Virus record (IMG/VR): IMGVR_UViG_3300027648_000001
Location: 64,001 to 101,761 of that record
Origin: a virus
Length of the DNA: 37,761 nt
Direction: 5' to 3' (one strand)
Part shown: positions 15,205 to 23,165 of the stretch, piece by piece
Layout: every line of letters begins with the position of its first letter
How positions within the stretch are numbered: position 1 is the stretch's first letter
Notes under the pieces: generated by a model
The model's database searches: none
What the model was told of the DNA's origin: nothing
Seen by the model: only the letters and a program-made list of their open reading frames with translations
Position numbers and translations under genes: made by a program

Positions 15205-16401
15205 ATGCCTCCAAAAAAGAAAGAAGAAGTAGTGGACGTAGAATTTGTGGACGAAACGGAAAAGAATCATACTCTTGCACGGTATCAGCATCCCGCCGAA
15301 GACTTGGCCCTCACGCCTGTATTCGATCTAAAAACCGCCAACGAACGGCTCGACAAGCTGAAAGAGTTCGTGAAATCTTACCTCGTGGAAGGCGAAGACT
15401 ACGGAACCATTCCAGGAACCCCCAAGCCAACCCTGTACAAACCGGGAGCAGACAAGCTTTGCGATATCTACGGTTTAGCGGACACGTACAAAGTTACTAG
15501 CAGAACGGAAGATTGGAGCAAGAACCTCTTCGACTATGAAGTCGAATGCACTCTTACGAGCAAAAGAACCGGCCATTTGGTGTCCACGGGCTTGGCATCG
15601 TGCAGTTCTTACGAATCGAAGTACCGTTGGCGCGATCAAAAGCGTGCCTGTCCAAAATGCGGCAAGAACGCCATCATCAAAGGCCGCGACGATTTCGGCG
15701 GCGGCTGGATTTGCTGGAAGAAAGAAGGTAAATCAGACGGCTGCGGAGCTAAGTTCGGTGAAAGCGATACCAGTATTATTGGCCAACCTGTGGGCCGCGT
15801 TGAAAATGAAAATATCCCCGATATTAAAAATACCCTCCTAAAAATGGCCCTCAAGCGTGCCAAAGTTGGAGCGGTGCTTTCCGCGAGCCGCAGCAGCGGC
15901 CTCTTCACGCAAGATATCGAGGACTGGGCTAACGTAGAAGCTCACGAAGAGAAGCCCGCTGCGCCAGCCGCAAAACCGGAACCGGCTAAGCCCGTTGCTC
16001 CAGCGAAGCCACCTGTACCAAAGGCTGCACCTAAACCTGTACCAGAGGTCAAGCCTGCACAGGTTCCCAAAGCGGAGATTCCTAAAGACCTTCCAGGTAC
16101 CGTCCCAACTGAGACTCCTAAGAAACAGCCGACTGAATACGTCAGGTCTATCTGCATGGCCACGGGAGTTTCCAGTACCAACCTGGTTGCATTCATGGCC
16201 AAACACTTAAGTGTCGAGGTAGACGGCTTAGGAAGAGTTAAGCATGCCAGAATTGTTGGAACGCTGTGGGCACTGGAAGAGACGCTCAAAAGGGCTATCG
16301 CGAAAGACGTAGCGGACCTAATCATGGGTACGCCAACTCAGTCAGTCCAGCAGATTTTCATCATGGCCTACGCAAAGAGTCAGAATGACGAGAAAGCTTA
16401 A
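15205..16401 (+). CDS. Putative single-strand annealing/recombination protein with zinc ribbon
   Basis: 398 residues. The N-terminal domain (45-125) contains LVEGEDYGTIPGTPKPTLYK and PGADKLCDIYGL, a pattern shared by a phage/actinobacterial family often placed with recombination genes. A CPKCGKN...CW...GCGAKF zinc ribbon follows (about 150-185), then a basic helix (LLKMALKRAKVGAVLSASR) as in Rad52/Erf-like annealing proteins, then a Pro/Lys/Ala linker and a helical C-terminal domain. AAAGGGGAATC precedes the ATG. An SSB-like protein and a RecB-like nuclease downstream fit an annealing-protein/exonuclease pair. Confidence 0.5.
   Translation: MPPKKKEEVVDVEFVDETEKNHTLARYQHPAEDLALTPVFDLKTANERLDKLKEFVKSYLVEGEDYGTIPGTPKPTLYKPGADKLCDIYGLADTYKVTSRTEDWSKNLFDYEVECTLTSKRTGHLVSTGLASCSSYESKYRWRDQKRACPKCGKNAIIKGRDDFGGGWICWKKEGKSDGCGAKFGESDTSIIGQPVGRVENENIPDIKNTLLKMALKRAKVGAVLSASRSSGLFTQDIEDWANVEAHEEKPAAPAAKPEPAKPVAPAKPPVPKAAPKPVPEVKPAQVPKAEIPKDLPGTVPTETPKKQPTEYVRSICMATGVSSTNLVAFMAKHLSVEVDGLGRVKHARIVGTLWALEETLKRAIAKDVADLIMGTPTQSVQQIFIMAYAKSQNDEKA
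16102..16115. repeat. Palindrome copy, two mismatches
   Basis: GTCCCAACTGAGAC, inside the annealing-protein candidate. Less symmetrical than the others. Confidence 0.45.
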
Positions 16402-16537
16402 GCCGGAAGAAGTTATCGCGATCCGCAAGCTGAACCGGCAGGGCTGGAAGTACGCGCACATTGCTGAGCGGTTTAGTCTTAGGCCGCAAGCGGTAAGCAA
16501 TATTTGCAGGCACAAGACATGGAAGATAGTCGAATGA
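16385..16537 (+). CDS. 50-residue helix-turn-helix protein
   Basis: Reads MTRKLKPEEVIAIRKLNRQG, then WKYAHIAERFSLRPQAVSNI and CRHKTWKIVE. This is a single HTH of the type found at the ends of HNH proteins (compare the C-terminus of the protein at 29553-30239: REIRKLSVDGLTLSEIAVRF...RKTWNHV). It overlaps the end of the annealing-protein gene by 17 nt and the next gene by 4 nt. Probably DNA-binding; could be a relic of an HNH gene. Confidence 0.65.
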   Translation: MTRKLKPEEVIAIRKLNRQGWKYAHIAERFSLRPQAVSNICRHKTWKIVE

Positions 16538-16617
16538 ACGACTGTATGTTGCTTTGCTCTTTGGTGTTATTGATTTGTGGCTGGGCTGTGTATCTTTGGT
16601 GGAGAATCAAAAATTGA
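16534..16617 (+). CDS. 27-residue single-helix membrane peptide
   Basis: Reads MNDCMLLCSLVLLICGWAVY followed by LWWRIKN: one hydrophobic helix with a positive C-terminus. It is held in place by ATGA overlaps with both neighbours, which argues for translation. Function unknown. Confidence 0.45.
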   Translation: MNDCMLLCSLVLLICGWAVYLWWRIKN

Positions 16618-17132
16618 GCGAACAAGAGGATTTCCTTCCAGCCTGGCTGGACGACAAGCCCGCCGAGCTTACGCCGGGGAGCTATATCTGGACGATTCGT
16701 ACGGTCGCGGCCCAGTTCAAGGACCAAGAACGCGAAAAGCCGTACGCACAAATTGATTGTTTGGTACTCGATGGGCAGTTCATTAACTACCAGTTCCCGT
16801 TCCGGCTCTATCTAACCAAGGCCGCGCGTAACTGGGCCACTTATTTCATGCGCAAGTTCGAATACCCAGCCGAATTACTGGAAGCAGCACAACCCGTCGT
16901 GCGCCGGTCGGCGCTGGAAAACCTAACCGGGAAGGTCTTGGTCGAGGTAACGGACGGAGAATATGGGCTAAAGTTCGATGTGAAGGGATTCTCGCGCCCG
17001 AGCGAATCGGAACTGGAAGACAAACTCAAGCCGAAAGAGGAAGTCAAGTTCGAATCATCCGAGCCGAGCGTGGACCTGGAAGCGGACGTCAAAGGGGAGC
17101 CGGACTTGTCGTTCCTGGACTCAACCCAGTGA
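16614..17132 (+). CDS. OB-fold single-strand DNA-binding-like protein (DUF669-type)
   Basis: 172 residues from TTG 16614, with GGAG 10 nt upstream; longer in-frame starts would overlap the membrane peptide. GSYIWTIRTVAAQFKDQE, then PYAQIDCLVLDGQFINYQFP and KVLVEVTDGEYGLKFDVKGF follow the beta-strand order of phage DUF669-like OB proteins. The acidic C-terminal tail ends in DLSFLDSTQ, like the partner-binding tail of SSBs. Its place between the annealing protein and the nuclease supports a recombination role. Confidence 0.6.
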   Translation: MSEQEDFLPAWLDDKPAELTPGSYIWTIRTVAAQFKDQEREKPYAQIDCLVLDGQFINYQFPFRLYLTKAARNWATYFMRKFEYPAELLEAAQPVVRRSALENLTGKVLVEVTDGEYGLKFDVKGFSRPSESELEDKLKPKEEVKFESSEPSVDLEADVKGEPDLSFLDSTQ

Positions 17133-17254
17133 TAAATCTTGAGATGCCGAAGTGCCCGTGGTGTAACGGCAAGTTTGCGACCTGGAATCAGGCAAAGATT
17201 CACGTGAAGAGATGTAGCAAGGCACCAAAACCAAGACGAATAAGGGAGGGGTAG
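17129..17254 (+). CDS. 41-residue zinc-finger mini-protein
   Basis: Contains CPWCNGKFATWNQAKIHVKRC: two Cys, then His and Cys at zinc-finger spacing (CCHC). A basic tail follows. GTG 17129 overlaps the previous stop (GTGA); ATG 17144 is an alternative. GGGAGGGG at the end of this gene is the ribosome site of the next one. Probably a nucleic-acid or protein-binding finger. Confidence 0.55.
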   Translation: MINLEMPKCPWCNGKFATWNQAKIHVKRCSKAPKPRRIREG

Positions 17255-17740
17255 ATGTATTTCTACGAAGCGATAGCGCTTGGCAGGATGATATTGAAAC
17301 CAAAGTTCGGGTACTTTAACGACCGCCAAGGTAACGGTTGTGCTCTTGGAATGGCCGAAGTAGCACTTGGGTACAGCCTGATTCAAAGAGAACTTTTGGA
17401 CGCTACGTATCCGTGGCTCCGTAAAACCGCCGTCCCTCTGCCTTGCCAGTGCGATTCAAGAAGAGGATTTGGTAGTAGTAGACTTTCAGCGGATATCGTG
17501 GTAGCACATATTTTCGACTATCACGTGGTATTAGTAGCGGTAGATCCAAAATGGACTATGGAAGAGCTTATCGATTGGGTAAAACAAATTGACCCAACGA
17601 TTGCTCTTGACTCTCCACAAAAAGAGATTAAATTAACTGCAAACGGAGAGCCGGATGCCGGAAAAGTTTGCACTGATACCGGACGCACCGATTCTGTACA
17701 AGTCTTGGTCGGGGTTTCCAGTCCAGAAATTCAGTTATAG
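17255..17740 (+). CDS. Conserved phage hypothetical with GCALG and Cys-pair motifs
   Basis: 161 residues. The N-terminal part reads FYEAIALGRMILKPKFGYF and GCALGMAEVALG, then PCQCD, then IVVAHIFDYHV and WTMEELIDWVKQIDP. I recognise this as a phage/bacterial hypothetical family that ends at about the Asp-Pro; the following 45 residues run over the next gene and may be filler. The ribosome site GGGAGGGG is close to the ATG. No enzymatic function is assigned. Confidence 0.65.
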   Translation: MYFYEAIALGRMILKPKFGYFNDRQGNGCALGMAEVALGYSLIQRELLDATYPWLRKTAVPLPCQCDSRRGFGSSRLSADIVVAHIFDYHVVLVAVDPKWTMEELIDWVKQIDPTIALDSPQKEIKLTANGEPDAGKVCTDTGRTDSVQVLVGVSSPEIQL

Positions 17741-18551
17741 CATTGCTAAAGACGTTTCATTTTGTGGTCGCTACACAAAGCTTAGCCGGTTTCAGGGCCT
17801 TGCCGCGATTCAAGTTTCGGCGGCCCTGAAATTCGGCATCTGCATCGAAGAATCCATCCGGTCGCATTATCTCCTGGGGACGGATTTAATAGAGCATTTC
17901 GTGCGTAGCTGGGAACCGTTCCAAGAAGTTCCCATGAAGTACAGCAAGAACGATAAAGACTGGGCCAGCCTAAACGCTACCGGGAAGAAAATTATGGTTC
18001 TGTTTGAGCAGGAAAAGGATGCGCTGCCGATCCTGAACCCGGAATTCAATGTAACTCTGCCACGCAAACCCGAACAGATTTGGTATAAAGGTACCCGCCT
18101 AGAATTCCTTGCCGATTTAATCTCCCACTGGTTCGATGGGGAGATTCTCATAGATATCAAAACTGCTGGACAGTCCTATCCGGAGAAGCCGGAAACGGTA
18201 GGCTATGCCGGTTTAGATCCCCAGCTATTGACCGGCGCTTTAGTGTCTGGCATTCGCCGCGTTGCCTTCTTGGTGCTGGTAAAGACGCGCGAGCCAAAGA
18301 TTCAGTTCCACATGGGGACAATCACCGACGCCAACCTAGAAGAAATCGATGAATGGTTAATGGAACAGTACGACCGGCTGATTGAGCGCCGGTTGCCTAT
18401 GCGCACAGGATTCCGGTTCCCGGATAACCACTGCACGCAATGCTCCTACCTTCAGCTTTGCCTTGGCAAAGATAACGCCATGGAAACCCTGTACCAGAAA
18501 TCGTCTAATGAAACTGATAATGTAATAGAGTCTCTGGATATAGAACAATGA
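17655..18551 (+). CDS. Cas4/RecB-like PD-(D/E)XK exonuclease with Fe-S cysteines
   Basis: 298 residues. SFCGRYTKLSR near residue 36 is the N-terminal Cys of the cluster. LEFLADLISHWFDGEILIDI then KTAG supplies Asp...Asp-x-Lys of the PD-(D/E)XK core (about 150-175). QLLTGALVSG is the nuclease helix, and NHCTQCSYLQLC near 260 gives three more Cys. Four Cys framing the core is the pattern of Cas4/AddB-type iron-sulfur nucleases. The start is set by GGAG before ATG 17655, with an 86-nt overlap with the previous gene. Likely resects ends for the annealing protein. Confidence 0.75.
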   Translation: MPEKFALIPDAPILYKSWSGFPVQKFSYSIAKDVSFCGRYTKLSRFQGLAAIQVSAALKFGICIEESIRSHYLLGTDLIEHFVRSWEPFQEVPMKYSKNDKDWASLNATGKKIMVLFEQEKDALPILNPEFNVTLPRKPEQIWYKGTRLEFLADLISHWFDGEILIDIKTAGQSYPEKPETVGYAGLDPQLLTGALVSGIRRVAFLVLVKTREPKIQFHMGTITDANLEEIDEWLMEQYDRLIERRLPMRTGFRFPDNHCTQCSYLQLCLGKDNAMETLYQKSSNETDNVIESLDIEQ

Positions 18552-18621
18552 GTTCTCTGGGCTGGCGTAAAGGAACTCAATACCGCCCCTTTTAGTTTCA
18601 GCAGGAAGCCCAGCAGCAAGA

Positions 18622-18635
18622 GTCCCAATTAGGAC
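18622..18635. repeat. Palindrome copy, one mismatch, at replisome-organiser start
   Basis: GTCCCAATTAGGAC; AGGA is the Shine-Dalgarno of the gene starting at 18641. Confidence 0.8.
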
Positions 18636-18640
18636 AATGC

Positions 18641-19450
18641 ATGCAATCTCGCGACCGACGCTCAATAAAGCGATCTTTGATGCTTCCTGGCTCCAGAAAG
18701 TACTGGAATTTGGAAAATGACACGCAAAGATTGCTCTATATTGTCTTAATTTTGTCCGCAGATGACGCCGGAAGGCTCGAAGGGACGCCAGAAGACGTAA
18801 AAACGTACGCTCCGCGCTCTCAGTGGAGCATTAAGACCATTAAAAAATCTCTAAAAGCGCTCGAAAAGAACGAATTAATTGTGCGTTATGACGGTTACAT
18901 TCAGATCGCAGGATTCGTGGAAAACCAACTGTGGAGTGGAGTTACGGAGAGGGGATCGAATATACCTGCACCACCGGGAGTGGTTTCTACTGGGGTGCTC
19001 AACAGCACTGTGAGGGGTGCTGTACAGCATAGCCAAAACACTCATGATATGCATGATATGCATGCATATCATATCTTATCTTCTCATGAAGAGGGGGAGT
19101 CTGAGGGGGAGACAGAATTTGATTTCCGGCTATTCCGGAAAAAATGGAAGCACATAATCGGGAAGGCAGCGCAGGCGACCACCACGAACCGGAAGCTTTA
19201 CTCGGCGGATTGTAGGCAGTATGGGCAGGATGTTGTCCTGAAGCGAATCGAGTCGTGGAGCGAAGAGCAAGACGAAGACTTTTTGAACGGACCAATTGCA
19301 CCATGGAAATTTTTGAAAGAGGGGGTTCACGATGTTAACGAAAGTGAAAGCGGACCAGTTAAAAGACGGCTTACCAAGGCCGAAAAAATCCAAGCCAGTA
19401 ACGACGAAGTATTCGACGCAGTTCTCGGACGCCCTAAAACATTGCCTTAG
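18641..19450 (+). CDS. Phage replisome organiser (winged-helix, O-like)
   Basis: 269 residues. Residues 20-95 (YWNLENDTQRLLYIVLILSA, then STIKKSLKALEKNELIVRY-like text and a YIQIAGFVENQ wing) form the winged helix of phage replication initiators. A low-complexity linker with HDMHDMHAYH follows, then a DnaD-like helical region (about 150-215, WKHIIGKAAQATTTNRKLYS). The next gene looks like its helicase loader. The Shine-Dalgarno AGGA is the right half of the palindrome at 18622-18635, suggesting direct control of replication onset. Confidence 0.65.
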   Translation: MQSRDRRSIKRSLMLPGSRKYWNLENDTQRLLYIVLILSADDAGRLEGTPEDVKTYAPRSQWSIKTIKKSLKALEKNELIVRYDGYIQIAGFVENQLWSGVTERGSNIPAPPGVVSTGVLNSTVRGAVQHSQNTHDMHDMHAYHILSSHEEGESEGETEFDFRLFRKKWKHIIGKAAQATTTNRKLYSADCRQYGQDVVLKRIESWSEEQDEDFLNGPIAPWKFLKEGVHDVNESESGPVKRRLTKAEKIQASNDEVFDAVLGRPKTLP

Positions 19451-19763
19451 ATTGCTAGGCGCGGTGTTCCATAAGCAGCCCTTCACGCCGCCAGAGATCG
19501 AGGCGTACGCGATGGGACTGTCCGACATTTCACCAAAAAACCTGTACATCGTGACCGAGTACTTGCTTAAAAAGCACTTAGAATTCATGCCTACACCGGC
19601 ACAAATTCGTGAGGGTATGCAAATAGCTTTGGAGAACAGGGCACGCGAACCCTCTCCGGAATGTAACGAATGCGGCGGTACAGGGTTCAAGATCGTCGCG
19701 GCGGACCCGTTCAATCCAGAGAAAGGCAATTATGCCAAAAAATGTGAATGCCGAAAGGTGTAG
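19332..19763 (+). CDS. Putative helicase loader with zinc-binding tail
   Basis: 143 residues. The middle (FSDALKHCLRLLGAVFHKQP, then EYLLKKHLEFMPTPAQIREG) has the helical order and the 'F.P..A.I' ending of small phage helicase loaders. The C-terminus has CNECGGTGF...KKCECRKV, a DnaJ-like zinc site. It overlaps the organiser gene by 119 nt in another frame, with GAGGGGG before the ATG. The pairing of initiator and loader is a standard phage arrangement. Confidence 0.55.
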   Translation: MLTKVKADQLKDGLPRPKKSKPVTTKYSTQFSDALKHCLRLLGAVFHKQPFTPPEIEAYAMGLSDISPKNLYIVTEYLLKKHLEFMPTPAQIREGMQIALENRAREPSPECNECGGTGFKIVAADPFNPEKGNYAKKCECRKV

Positions 19764-19947
19764 CGTGGACAAAAAGGAACGCAACCGACTCTGGATGCGG
19801 GAGCATCGCAAAAAGATTCGCGGCGATAAGCCGAAGAATAAATGCGCAATTTGCAGCAAGTTGTGCGAAAAGAAGTATTGCTGTGTACTACACAGAAAAA
19901 GAGCCGCTTATCGCAGGCATTACCAGAAGTATTTTAAGGCCAACTAG
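19732..19947 (+). CDS. Small basic zinc-ribbon protein
   Basis: 71 residues from ATG 19732 or 61 from GTG 19765; the latter follows GGTG and avoids a 32-nt overlap. CAICSKLCEKKYCCVLHRKR holds five Cys and a His within an Arg/Lys-rich chain, and the N-terminus KERNRLWMREHRKKIRG resembles the basic segment of HNH proteins. It may be a truncated HNH gene or a stand-alone finger. Confidence 0.55.
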   Translation: MPKNVNAERCSVDKKERNRLWMREHRKKIRGDKPKNKCAICSKLCEKKYCCVLHRKRAAYRRHYQKYFKAN

Positions 19948-20183
19948 TGAAAGTTGACGATTGGGTTTTTACTACAGATGGCTTAGACACGGGTGGCCAC
20001 GGGCAGGCGCGTCCGCGACTGCGAATTATCACACACGTATTTCAAAACGGTTGCGCCTGTAGGACTGCGGAGGGAAATAATTCCATGTTTTTTCGCACCG
20101 ACCACCTGCGCCCTGCCACAAAAACAGAAATTAATAATTACAGGAGAATCTATCCCGAAGTCGATTGGTACTTGGAGGATTAA
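19947..20183 (+). CDS. Small hypothetical protein
   Basis: 78 residues from GTG 19947, overlapping the previous TAG. VDDWVFTTDG...RPRLRIITHVFQNGCACRTA then FFRTDHLRPATKTE suggests a small SH3-like beta barrel (a Lys/Asp start, then 'G.....I..V...GC...T...' and 'HLRP'). No known function. It is held between overlapping genes. Confidence 0.5.
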   Translation: MKVDDWVFTTDGLDTGGHGQARPRLRIITHVFQNGCACRTAEGNNSMFFRTDHLRPATKTEINNYRRIYPEVDWYLED

Positions 20184-20291
20184 ATGTGTACATGCGGACA
20201 TCAAATGGAAGACCATGAACCGACTGGCGAATGCGCCGTTGGCGGCTGCGATTGTGAGATGTACATCGAAGATGAAGGCGAAGTCCTGTGA
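20184..20291 (+). CDS. 35-residue Cys-rich zinc mini-protein
   Basis: Reads MCTCGHQMEDHEPTGECAVG then GCDCEMYIEDEGEVL. The CxCGHxxxDH...GECxxxGCDC pattern is a small zinc module seen in phages and actinobacteria. GGAGGATTAA precedes the ATG, and the stop overlaps the next ATG as TGATG. Function unknown; fold assignment is firm from the Cys/His spacing. Confidence 0.7.
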   Translation: MCTCGHQMEDHEPTGECAVGGCDCEMYIEDEGEVL

Positions 20292-21004
20292 TGGCCCTAG
20301 CGAAGCAGGTAGAGCAAGTGGAGCAGGTCGATTCCAAAGCCATCCGCAGGGAGATTCAATTGCTGGCGGATGAATTGCACGATATGCGCGGCAAGGCGGA
20401 TAGGAAGCTGGCCCGCCTGTCCAATTTAGTCGCGACTGTAAGTAAGCTCAAGCTCTTCCGCGAATGGAAAAATCCGAAAGGTAAGTTCTATAAAACTTTC
20501 GATTCCTGGCTCAGTTCTGAGGTTCGAGAGTCGCGGTCTAGCGTCTACCGGTTTATCGGTGTGCGTCAGCACTTAAAATCCCTTTCCGATTCGCGGCTTG
20601 AATCTATTGGAGCCTCACGTTGCTTTGAATTAGTGAAAGTGGCTCGCGATAAACCTAAGATGCTGCCGCGTTTCCTGAAAGAAATCGAAAAGAATCCCGA
20701 ATTGGAAGTGGTAACGCTGCGAGCAATGGTGTCGAACACGCTGGCGGGCGGCGCTTTCGATAGCGGTGAGTACGAATCTATTGAATTTGTGGTGAAAAAG
20801 GAAGATGCTCCGTACGTTCACAAGACTCTCGCAGTGATGCAGGCGGTCGAGCCGGTTAGTAATCCTGACGCTGCGTCTGGGCGCGGCGTGCATTTGATTT
20901 CCATTTGCCAAGAGTATTTGTCGGGCCGCGATCAGGTTGCCATCCTGAAGAGCCTAGAAGAAGCGGGCGCTTTTAATAGGGCTGCATGGAAGATCGAAGA
21001 ATGA
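20291..21004 (+). CDS. Helical hypothetical protein, possible DNA-binding
   Basis: 237 residues from ATG 20291. The N-terminus has heptads (QVEQVEQVDSKAIRREIQLL), followed by LFREWKNPKGKFYKTFDSWL and SSVYRFIGVRQHLKSL, which reads like a plasmid/phage replication-associated HTH region. A helical C-terminal part ends in an acidic tail. No family assigned. It is translationally coupled to both neighbours, within the replication operon. Confidence 0.55.
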   Translation: MALAKQVEQVEQVDSKAIRREIQLLADELHDMRGKADRKLARLSNLVATVSKLKLFREWKNPKGKFYKTFDSWLSSEVRESRSSVYRFIGVRQHLKSLSDSRLESIGASRCFELVKVARDKPKMLPRFLKEIEKNPELEVVTLRAMVSNTLAGGAFDSGEYESIEFVVKKEDAPYVHKTLAVMQAVEPVSNPDAASGRGVHLISICQEYLSGRDQVAILKSLEEAGAFNRAAWKIEE

Positions 21005-21279
21005 GCTACAAAGGAAGCCATCTCGGCAAGAGATACGCCAGGAGACGTATTTTGCAACATAGTTTTCCGAAGAACGAAAGCGTTAAGACTGGCCAAGGAA
21101 TGGTGATGGACAAGGTTATTGTGCAGCTTGATGGCCCCCAAGAAAAGATTGAGTATCAGTGTGACTGGTGTAGGGATGTAGGCTGGCATAACAATTGGTT
21201 AAGTATTCTAATTAGTAAAAACGAAAAAATCTATTTTCCGCAACGTCGAGTTGTTTATGTACGGATATTCGAAGAATGA
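21001..21279 (+). CDS. Small hypothetical protein with CDWC pair
   Basis: 92 residues from ATG 21001, in an ATGA overlap. The N-terminus is basic (KGSHLGKRYARRRILQ), the middle is YQCDWCRDVGWHNNWLSILI and the end is beta-like. One Cys pair only, so a zinc site would need His residues. No family recognised. Confidence 0.5.
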   Translation: MSYKGSHLGKRYARRRILQHSFPKNESVKTGQGMVMDKVIVQLDGPQEKIEYQCDWCRDVGWHNNWLSILISKNEKIYFPQRRVVYVRIFEE

Positions 21280-21714
21280 TAGTAGGCATCGTAGGTAGCG
21301 AGGCCGCAAAGTTTACTTTAATTGGCGAATCTCGCGCAAAGTATCTAATTTATTCAATACTTGCTGAGCCAGGTACCACTGAAATAGTTAGCGGTAATTG
21401 TCATTTAGGTGGCATCGATCAGTGGGCAGCAGAAATTGGAGAAAAATTTGGGGTTGAATGTTACTGAGTTCCCACCAAAAGTTCTCTCCTGGGAGCAAGG
21501 CTACAAGGTTCGGAACTTACAAATAGCGAATCGCAGCGATGTGGTGTACTGCATTACCGTCAATAAGCTGCCCGAAGAATACACTGGGATGCGTTTTCCG
21601 CTGTGCTATCACTGCGGTACGAAAGACCACGTGAAGAGCGGCGGGTGTTGGACCATGAAAGAAGCAATTAAGCTTGGTAAGGGTGGAGAGCTTCGTGTTA
21701 TTAACAATTTCTAA
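21276..21714 (+). pseudogene. SLOG-type (DUF2493-like) nucleotide-binding protein, frameshifted
   Basis: Two adjoining frames encode parts of one protein. Frame A (21276-21467) starts MIVGIVGSEAAKFTLIGE and reaches VSGNCHLGGIDQWAAEIGEK before a stop. Frame B continues with EFPPKVLSWEQGYKVRNLQI, then SDVVYCITVNKLPEEYTGMR and a CYHCG...KSGGCWT Cys site, ending at 21714. Joined, they make the Rossmann-like SLOG layout: GxxG start, GG-D/H loop, C-terminal 'R...I...SD.V'. A single extra base in the A5-T3-G4 run (about 21439-21451) would restore the frame. It may be a pseudogene, a sequencing error or programmed shifting. Confidence 0.7.
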
Positions 21715-21959
21715 TGCTCGTAAAGTTGAGTGCGGAAGAGTACAGGCGGCTGCGCTGGCGGCAGTACGTTTGGCAGGAAGGGCGTTGCGGTGATTGTGGT
21801 AAGCCTGTCCCATTTGGGATGTTTCACTTCCACCACGCGACCGGTAGGGGCATAGGCGGGGGTTATAGGAACGATCTGGACGAAGATAACTACGGAGTTT
21901 GCGAGAAATGTCACCCAGAGGCAGACCGAAACAGGAAAACGAAGTTCAAGCCCCAGTAG
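21714..21959 (+). CDS. Small HNH-family nuclease
   Basis: 81 residues. GRCGDCGKPVPFGMFHFHHA, then TGRGIGGGYRNDLDEDNYGV and CEKCHPEADR follow the HNH order: CxxC, HH, Asn, CxxCH. Small HNH proteins of this type occur in phage replication or packaging blocks. It overlaps RecA by 52 nt in another frame, and its ATG overlaps the previous stop. A palindrome copy lies at 21807. Nuclease role inferred from motif. Confidence 0.7.
   Translation: MLVKLSAEEYRRLRWRQYVWQEGRCGDCGKPVPFGMFHFHHATGRGIGGGYRNDLDEDNYGVCEKCHPEADRNRKTKFKPQ
21807..21820. repeat. Palindrome copy, two mismatches
   Basis: GTCCCATTTGGGAT, inside the small HNH gene before recA. Confidence 0.6.
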
Positions 21960-22978
21960 GAAAGAAAGGCGATTTCGTTGGAACTTTGGGAGATATCAAT
22001 AAAACCTACGGCAAAGGTACGATCATTCAATTAGGAAAGCGTCGGCCGCCCGTTATTTCCTTCTCTACCGGTTGTTTTTCTTTGGATTTAATGCTAAATG
22101 GCGGATTTCCTCGCGGGATGATTACGGAGCTATTCGGTCCAGAAGGCGGCGGCAAGAGTACGATGGCCTTAACGACCACAGGAATCGCTCAGACGCAGGG
22201 TGAAAATGCTGCTTATGTGGACGTTGAGCACGCCCTGAATCCAAAATATGCGGAAGATTTGGGTGTAAACGTCAATACTTTGGCGATTACACAGCCCGAC
22301 AACGGCGAAACTGCTTTGCAAATTGTAGAAACACTCATAGATTCAGGCGATGTTGGTATCATTGTGGTCGATTCCGTAGCTATGTTGGTGCCTCGTGCGG
22401 AGATTGAAGGCGAAATTGGTGATGCCAACGTAGCACTTCTGCCTCGACTTATGGGTCAAGCGCTTAGGAAGTTAACTCCAAAGGTCCGCAAGCAAAACGT
22501 TGCGCTGATTTTCATAAATCAGCTTCGCGAGACGATTGATTCCTTCGGATACGGTGAAAAGACAAAAACCACAGGCGGTCGCGCACTAAAGCACCAAGCC
22601 TCATTGCGACTGGACGTGCGCAGGATCGCCGCGCTCAAGGTTGGCGAGAAGATCGTAGGGGCACGTGTACGGGCCAAGAATCCAAAAAGCCGCATAAGTA
22701 ATCCGTTCCAAGAGGTCGAGTTCGATCTGATTTATGGAAAGGGAATCGACCGCGAAGCTGACATCTTGGATATGGCCGCAAAGATGAAAATTGTAAGCAA
22801 GGACGGGAGTTGGTATAACTTCGGAGACGAACGTATTGGGCAGGGAAGATTTGCAACGTGCAACGCGCTGCGGGGCAACAGGGAACTCTACGGTGCGATT
22901 CGTGGTTTAGTCATCGAGCAGACCGCGAACGGCGCGAGTACGGAGCCGGAAGAGCAAGGGGAGCCGGTCGATCAGTAG
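21908..22978 (+). CDS. recA: RecA recombinase
   Basis: 356 residues. Walker A is GPEGGGKSTMA, YVDVEHALNP carries the catalytic Glu, Walker B is VGIIVVDSVAMLVP, and EGEIGD, then FINQLRETID and TTGGRALKHQASLRLDVRRI are the L1/L2 region and core. Walker A differs from the usual GPESSGKTT. The conserved NPF-type domain and acidic C-terminal tail (ASTEPEEQGEPVDQ) are present, so the protein looks intact. ATG 21908 has GGAG 10 nt upstream; an in-frame TTG at 21899 is weaker. Phage RecA supports recombination-dependent replication, along with RusA and the nuclease nearby. Confidence 0.97.
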   Translation: MSPRGRPKQENEVQAPVGKKGDFVGTLGDINKTYGKGTIIQLGKRRPPVISFSTGCFSLDLMLNGGFPRGMITELFGPEGGGKSTMALTTTGIAQTQGENAAYVDVEHALNPKYAEDLGVNVNTLAITQPDNGETALQIVETLIDSGDVGIIVVDSVAMLVPRAEIEGEIGDANVALLPRLMGQALRKLTPKVRKQNVALIFINQLRETIDSFGYGEKTKTTGGRALKHQASLRLDVRRIAALKVGEKIVGARVRAKNPKSRISNPFQEVEFDLIYGKGIDREADILDMAAKMKIVSKDGSWYNFGDERIGQGRFATCNALRGNRELYGAIRGLVIEQTANGASTEPEEQGEPVDQ

Positions 22979-23165
22979 AAGCGTCTCGGATAAGGATAAG
23001 ATCAAACAGGCCAGCGGTCACCTGACCGAAGCGATTCGCTACCTCAATTCTTGCGAAAATACCGAGATAGTGACCGTCTTGATAGGGCAGACGCGCAAGC
23101 TTCGCGAAAGGTATTTTTATGTAGGGAGTCTATTATTACCGCGCAGGCCGGGCGAGGATTCGTAG
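22971..23165 (+). CDS. Small helical protein with no canonical start
   Basis: The frame 22971-23165 encodes text that reads like a real small protein (KIKQASGHLTEAIRYLNSCE, then EIVTVLIGQTRKLRERYFYV), ending where the next GTG overlaps its TAG. No ATG, GTG or TTG occurs before GTG at about 23076. An ATC at 22971, 7 nt after AGGGGAG, is the best-placed start, inside the end of recA. Rare AUC starts are known but unusual, so the start is uncertain. Confidence 0.35.
   Translation: MSRSVSDKDKIKQASGHLTEAIRYLNSCENTEIVTVLIGQTRKLRERYFYVGSLLLPRRPGEDS

Noticed and set aside
15838-16325. Minus-strand frames opposite the annealing-protein candidate
   Set aside because: Shadows of its Pro/Lys/Ala linker; low-complexity only.
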